From Porphyromonas loveana (GTDB taxonomy: Bacteria; Bacteroidota; Bacteroidia; Bacteroidales; Porphyromonadaceae), in assembly GCF_003096695.1 (NCBI RefSeq), contig NZ_QEKY01000007.1:1-64000 (forward strand): a DNA stretch of 64,000 nt. The letters are read 5' to 3'. The position numbers and the translations under genes are program-made. The notes under the pieces were generated by a model, which was not told the DNA's origin, searched no databases, and saw only the letters and a list, made by a program, of their open reading frames with translations. Below, piece by piece: positions 62,444 through 64,000 of this stretch (positions within the stretch are counted from its first letter, which is position 1; every line of letters starts with the position of its first letter).

Positions 62444-62830
62444 ATGGCAAAGAAAGCAGTCGCAAAAAAGAAAGTTGTTAAGGTTGATGCTGTAGGTCAG
62501 GCTCACATCCATTCTTCTTTCAACAACATCATCGTATCCTTGGCGAACAGTGAAGGTCAAGTAATCAGTTGGTCATCAGCTGGTAAGATGGGCTTCCGTT
62601 CTTCTAAGAAGAATACACCTTACGCAGCTCAGATGGCTGCCCAAGATTGTGCGAAGGTTGCATATGATATGGGTTTGCGCAAAGTAACGGTCTATGTTAA
62701 GGGGCCTGGTAATGGTCGTGAATCGGCTATCAGAACGATTCATGGTGCGGGAATTGAGGTAATGGAAATCATAGATGTGACTCCGATGCCTCATAATGGT
62801 TGTCGCCCTCCGAAAAAGAGAAGAGTTTAA
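62444..62830 (+). CDS. rpsK: Ribosomal protein S11
   Basis: A 128-residue platform protein of the 30S subunit. [44 protein letters not shown] and [46 protein letters not shown] are diagnostic. A 153-base gap to rpsD follows, the widest in the spc/alpha part. Confidence 0.97.
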   Translation: MAKKAVAKKKVVKVDAVGQAHIHSSFNNIIVSLANSEGQVISWSSAGKMGFRSSKKNTPYAAQMAAQDCAKVAYDMGLRKVTVYVKGPGNGRESAIRTIHGAGIEVMEIIDVTPMPHNGCRPPKKRRV

Positions 62831-62983
62831 GAGAGAAGATCTTCTAACATTCAGATACGATTTTCTGTCGATCGGATATGTTTGGTGTATGGATTGCCTA
62901 TAAACTATCAATCTCTCACATAGCAATCGCGGCTGTACCGAGCTTTTCGACCCCACAAAATCATCTGACAAAAACAAATTAAA
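62831..62983 (+). promoter_or_regulatory. Wide intercistronic gap before rpsD
   Basis: Gaps within this operon are mostly 1-50 bases, but here 153 separate rpsK from rpsD. S4 (RpsD) is a known translational repressor of alpha-type operons in other bacteria, so this is a plausible place for a control structure or a second promoter. No exact TAnnTTTG box is seen. Confidence 0.3.
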
Positions 62984-63589
62984 ATGGCAAGATATACAGG
63001 CCCTAAATCCAAGATAGCACGAAAGTTTGGCGATCCCATCTTCGGAGCAGATAAGGTTCTTTCCAAGAAGAATTATCCTCCCGGACAGCATGGTAATAAT
63101 CGTCGTCGCAAGACGAGTGAATACGGTCTTCAGCTTCGTGAAAAGCAGAAAGCTAAGTATACTTATGGTGTTTTGGAGAAGCAATTCCGTCATTTGTTCC
63201 ATCGTGCGCAGCGTGCAAAGGGTGTAACGGGTGAGTTGTTAATCCAGTTTTTGGAAACACGTTTGGACAATGTTGTATTCCGTTTGGGAATTGCCCCGAC
63301 GCGTTCTTCAGCACGCCAACTTGTTTCGCACCGCCACATTACCGTAGACGGAAGTGTGGTTAACATCCCCTCTTATTCTGTTAAACCAGGTCAAGTCATC
63401 GGTGTTCGTGAGCGTTCGAAGTCTTTGGAGGTTATCTCAGATGCGTTGGCTGGCTTCAACCACAGCAAGTACCCTTGGATGGAATGGGACCAGCCCTCTC
63501 TGTCTGGTAAACTTCTGCATATGCCCGAGCGCGCTGACATTCCTGAGAACATTAAAGAGCAGCTGATCGTTGAATTGTATTCAAAGTAA
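62984..63589 (+). CDS. rpsD: Ribosomal protein S4, zinc-free form
   Basis: A 201-residue primary 16S-binding protein and fidelity factor. It begins [37 protein letters not shown]; the S4 RNA-binding domain is at about 90-150 ([40 protein letters not shown]). No Cys-x2-Cys pair is present in the N-terminal region, so it is the zinc-free type. It lies 153 bases after rpsK and 12 before rpoA. Confidence 0.97.
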   Translation: MARYTGPKSKIARKFGDPIFGADKVLSKKNYPPGQHGNNRRRKTSEYGLQLREKQKAKYTYGVLEKQFRHLFHRAQRAKGVTGELLIQFLETRLDNVVFRLGIAPTRSSARQLVSHRHITVDGSVVNIPSYSVKPGQVIGVRERSKSLEVISDALAGFNHSKYPWMEWDQPSLSGKLLHMPERADIPENIKEQLIVELYSK

Positions 63590-63601
63590 TCCATAGATCC
63601 C

Positions 63602-64000
63602 ATGGCAATATTAGCATTTCAGAAACCCGAAAATGTATTGATGATGGAGACATCGGACTCGATAGCCAAGTTCGAGTTCAAACCATTGGAGCCTGGTTAT
63701 GGCATTACCATTGGCAATGCGCTTCGTCGAATACTCTTGTCTTCACTTGAAGGTTTTGCTATTACAGCAATCAAGATCGAAGGTGTAGAGCATGAATTTG
63801 CTACTATTCCGGGTGTATTGGAGGATGTTACTAACATTATCCTTAATCTCAAACAAGTTCGTTTCAAGCAAATCGTTTCCGAAGCTGATGCGGAGAAAAC
63901 TACTATAGTTATCTCTAATTCGGATACATTCCATGCCGGAGATTTGAATGCTCAGCTTTCAAATTTCGAGGTGTTGAACACGGATTTGGTCATTTGCCAT
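63602..64000 (+). CDS. rpoA: RNA polymerase alpha subunit, N-terminal part (cut by window edge)
   Basis: The first 133 codons of RpoA, interrupted by the right edge. It begins [61 protein letters not shown], which is the alpha NTD dimerisation region: the [16 protein letters not shown] block is a hallmark. Twelve bases after rpsD; rplQ would be expected next. Confidence 0.95.
   Translation, partial: MAILAFQKPENVLMMETSDSIAKFEFKPLEPGYGITIGNALRRILLSSLEGFAITAIKIEGVEHEFATIPGVLEDVTNIILNLKQVRFKQIVSEADAEKTTIVISNSDTFHAGDLNAQLSNFEVLNTDLVICH

Noticed and set aside
1-64000. tRNA or rRNA genes
   Set aside because: No sequence with an acceptor stem plus T-loop pattern and no 16S/23S signature was noticed; a covariance search would be needed to exclude a single tRNA.
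1-64000. CRISPR array, insertion sequence or prophage
   Set aside because: No regularly spaced identical repeats, no transposase or integrase and no phage structural gene is visible. The GCGCC copies are too divergent and too far apart to be an array.

Overview
The window looks like a chromosomal segment of a Bacteroidales bacterium, most likely Porphyromonas (P. gingivalis or a close relative such as P. gulae). The reasons are the protein families present, a type IX secretion C-terminal domain on one secreted protein, many promoter -7 boxes of the Bacteroidetes form TAnnTTTG, A-rich rather than Shine-Dalgarno leaders at most starts, and a V-type ATPase operon carrying the DUF2764 gene. The species call is inference; no database was searched.

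Layout. 1-5141: a Crp-family regulator and a pirin on the plus strand, then two paralogous outer-membrane barrels and a type IX secreted protein on the minus strand. 5504-11087: a plus-strand run mnmG, uvrC, dtd, a MazG-like pyrophosphohydrolase, deoC and a 53-residue protein. 11526-17425: minus-strand polyprenyl synthase, then an operon dapB, lepB, a catalytically degenerate lepB paralogue and a WbqC-like gene, plus dgt. 18052-21136: a small His-rich membrane-anchored protein and a TonB-dependent receptor. 21216-21679: a probable chromosome replication origin. 21680-24235: recO and a phosphohexomutase. 24236-25355: a gene-free kilobase with a possible orphan RNA. 25356-32971: a seven-gene V-ATPase operon on the minus strand. 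33716-45263: a minus-strand run yfhO, LtaS-like transferase, sensor kinase and a 1930-residue helicase-nuclease. 45657-46628: fmt. 47053-64000: the rpsL-rpsG-fusA / S10 / spc / alpha ribosomal super-operon, cut off inside rpoA.

The strongest unannotated signals are these. (1) Four perfect, same-orientation DnaA boxes (TGTGGATAA) lie in 340 bases between the TonB receptor and recO, next to an AT-rich stretch. Two parS-like palindromes flank and enter uvrC about 13 kb away, and the plus strand appears to change from C-rich to G-rich across this point. Together they mark this as the probable oriC domain. (2) An ~80-bp intergenic element built around GGCGCC and self-complementary arms occurs six times, always in the same orientation, on both sides of the putative origin. 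(3) The second signal peptidase has lost both catalytic dyad residues. (4) A very large transglutaminase-like / SF1 helicase / Vsr-like nuclease / DUF3320 protein, of a kind often discussed as defence-related, sits directly downstream of an orphan sensor kinase. (5) The V-ATPase rotor subunit carries the set of residues that bind Na+ in Enterococcus hirae NtpK, at identical spacings.

How the genes work together: the right half of the window is a growth-related block (translation machinery, SecY, Map, InfA and RNA polymerase alpha) transcribed away from the putative origin, as expected for highly expressed genes. The left half mixes DNA maintenance (mnmG, uvrC, dgt, recO), nucleotide salvage and cell-envelope functions.
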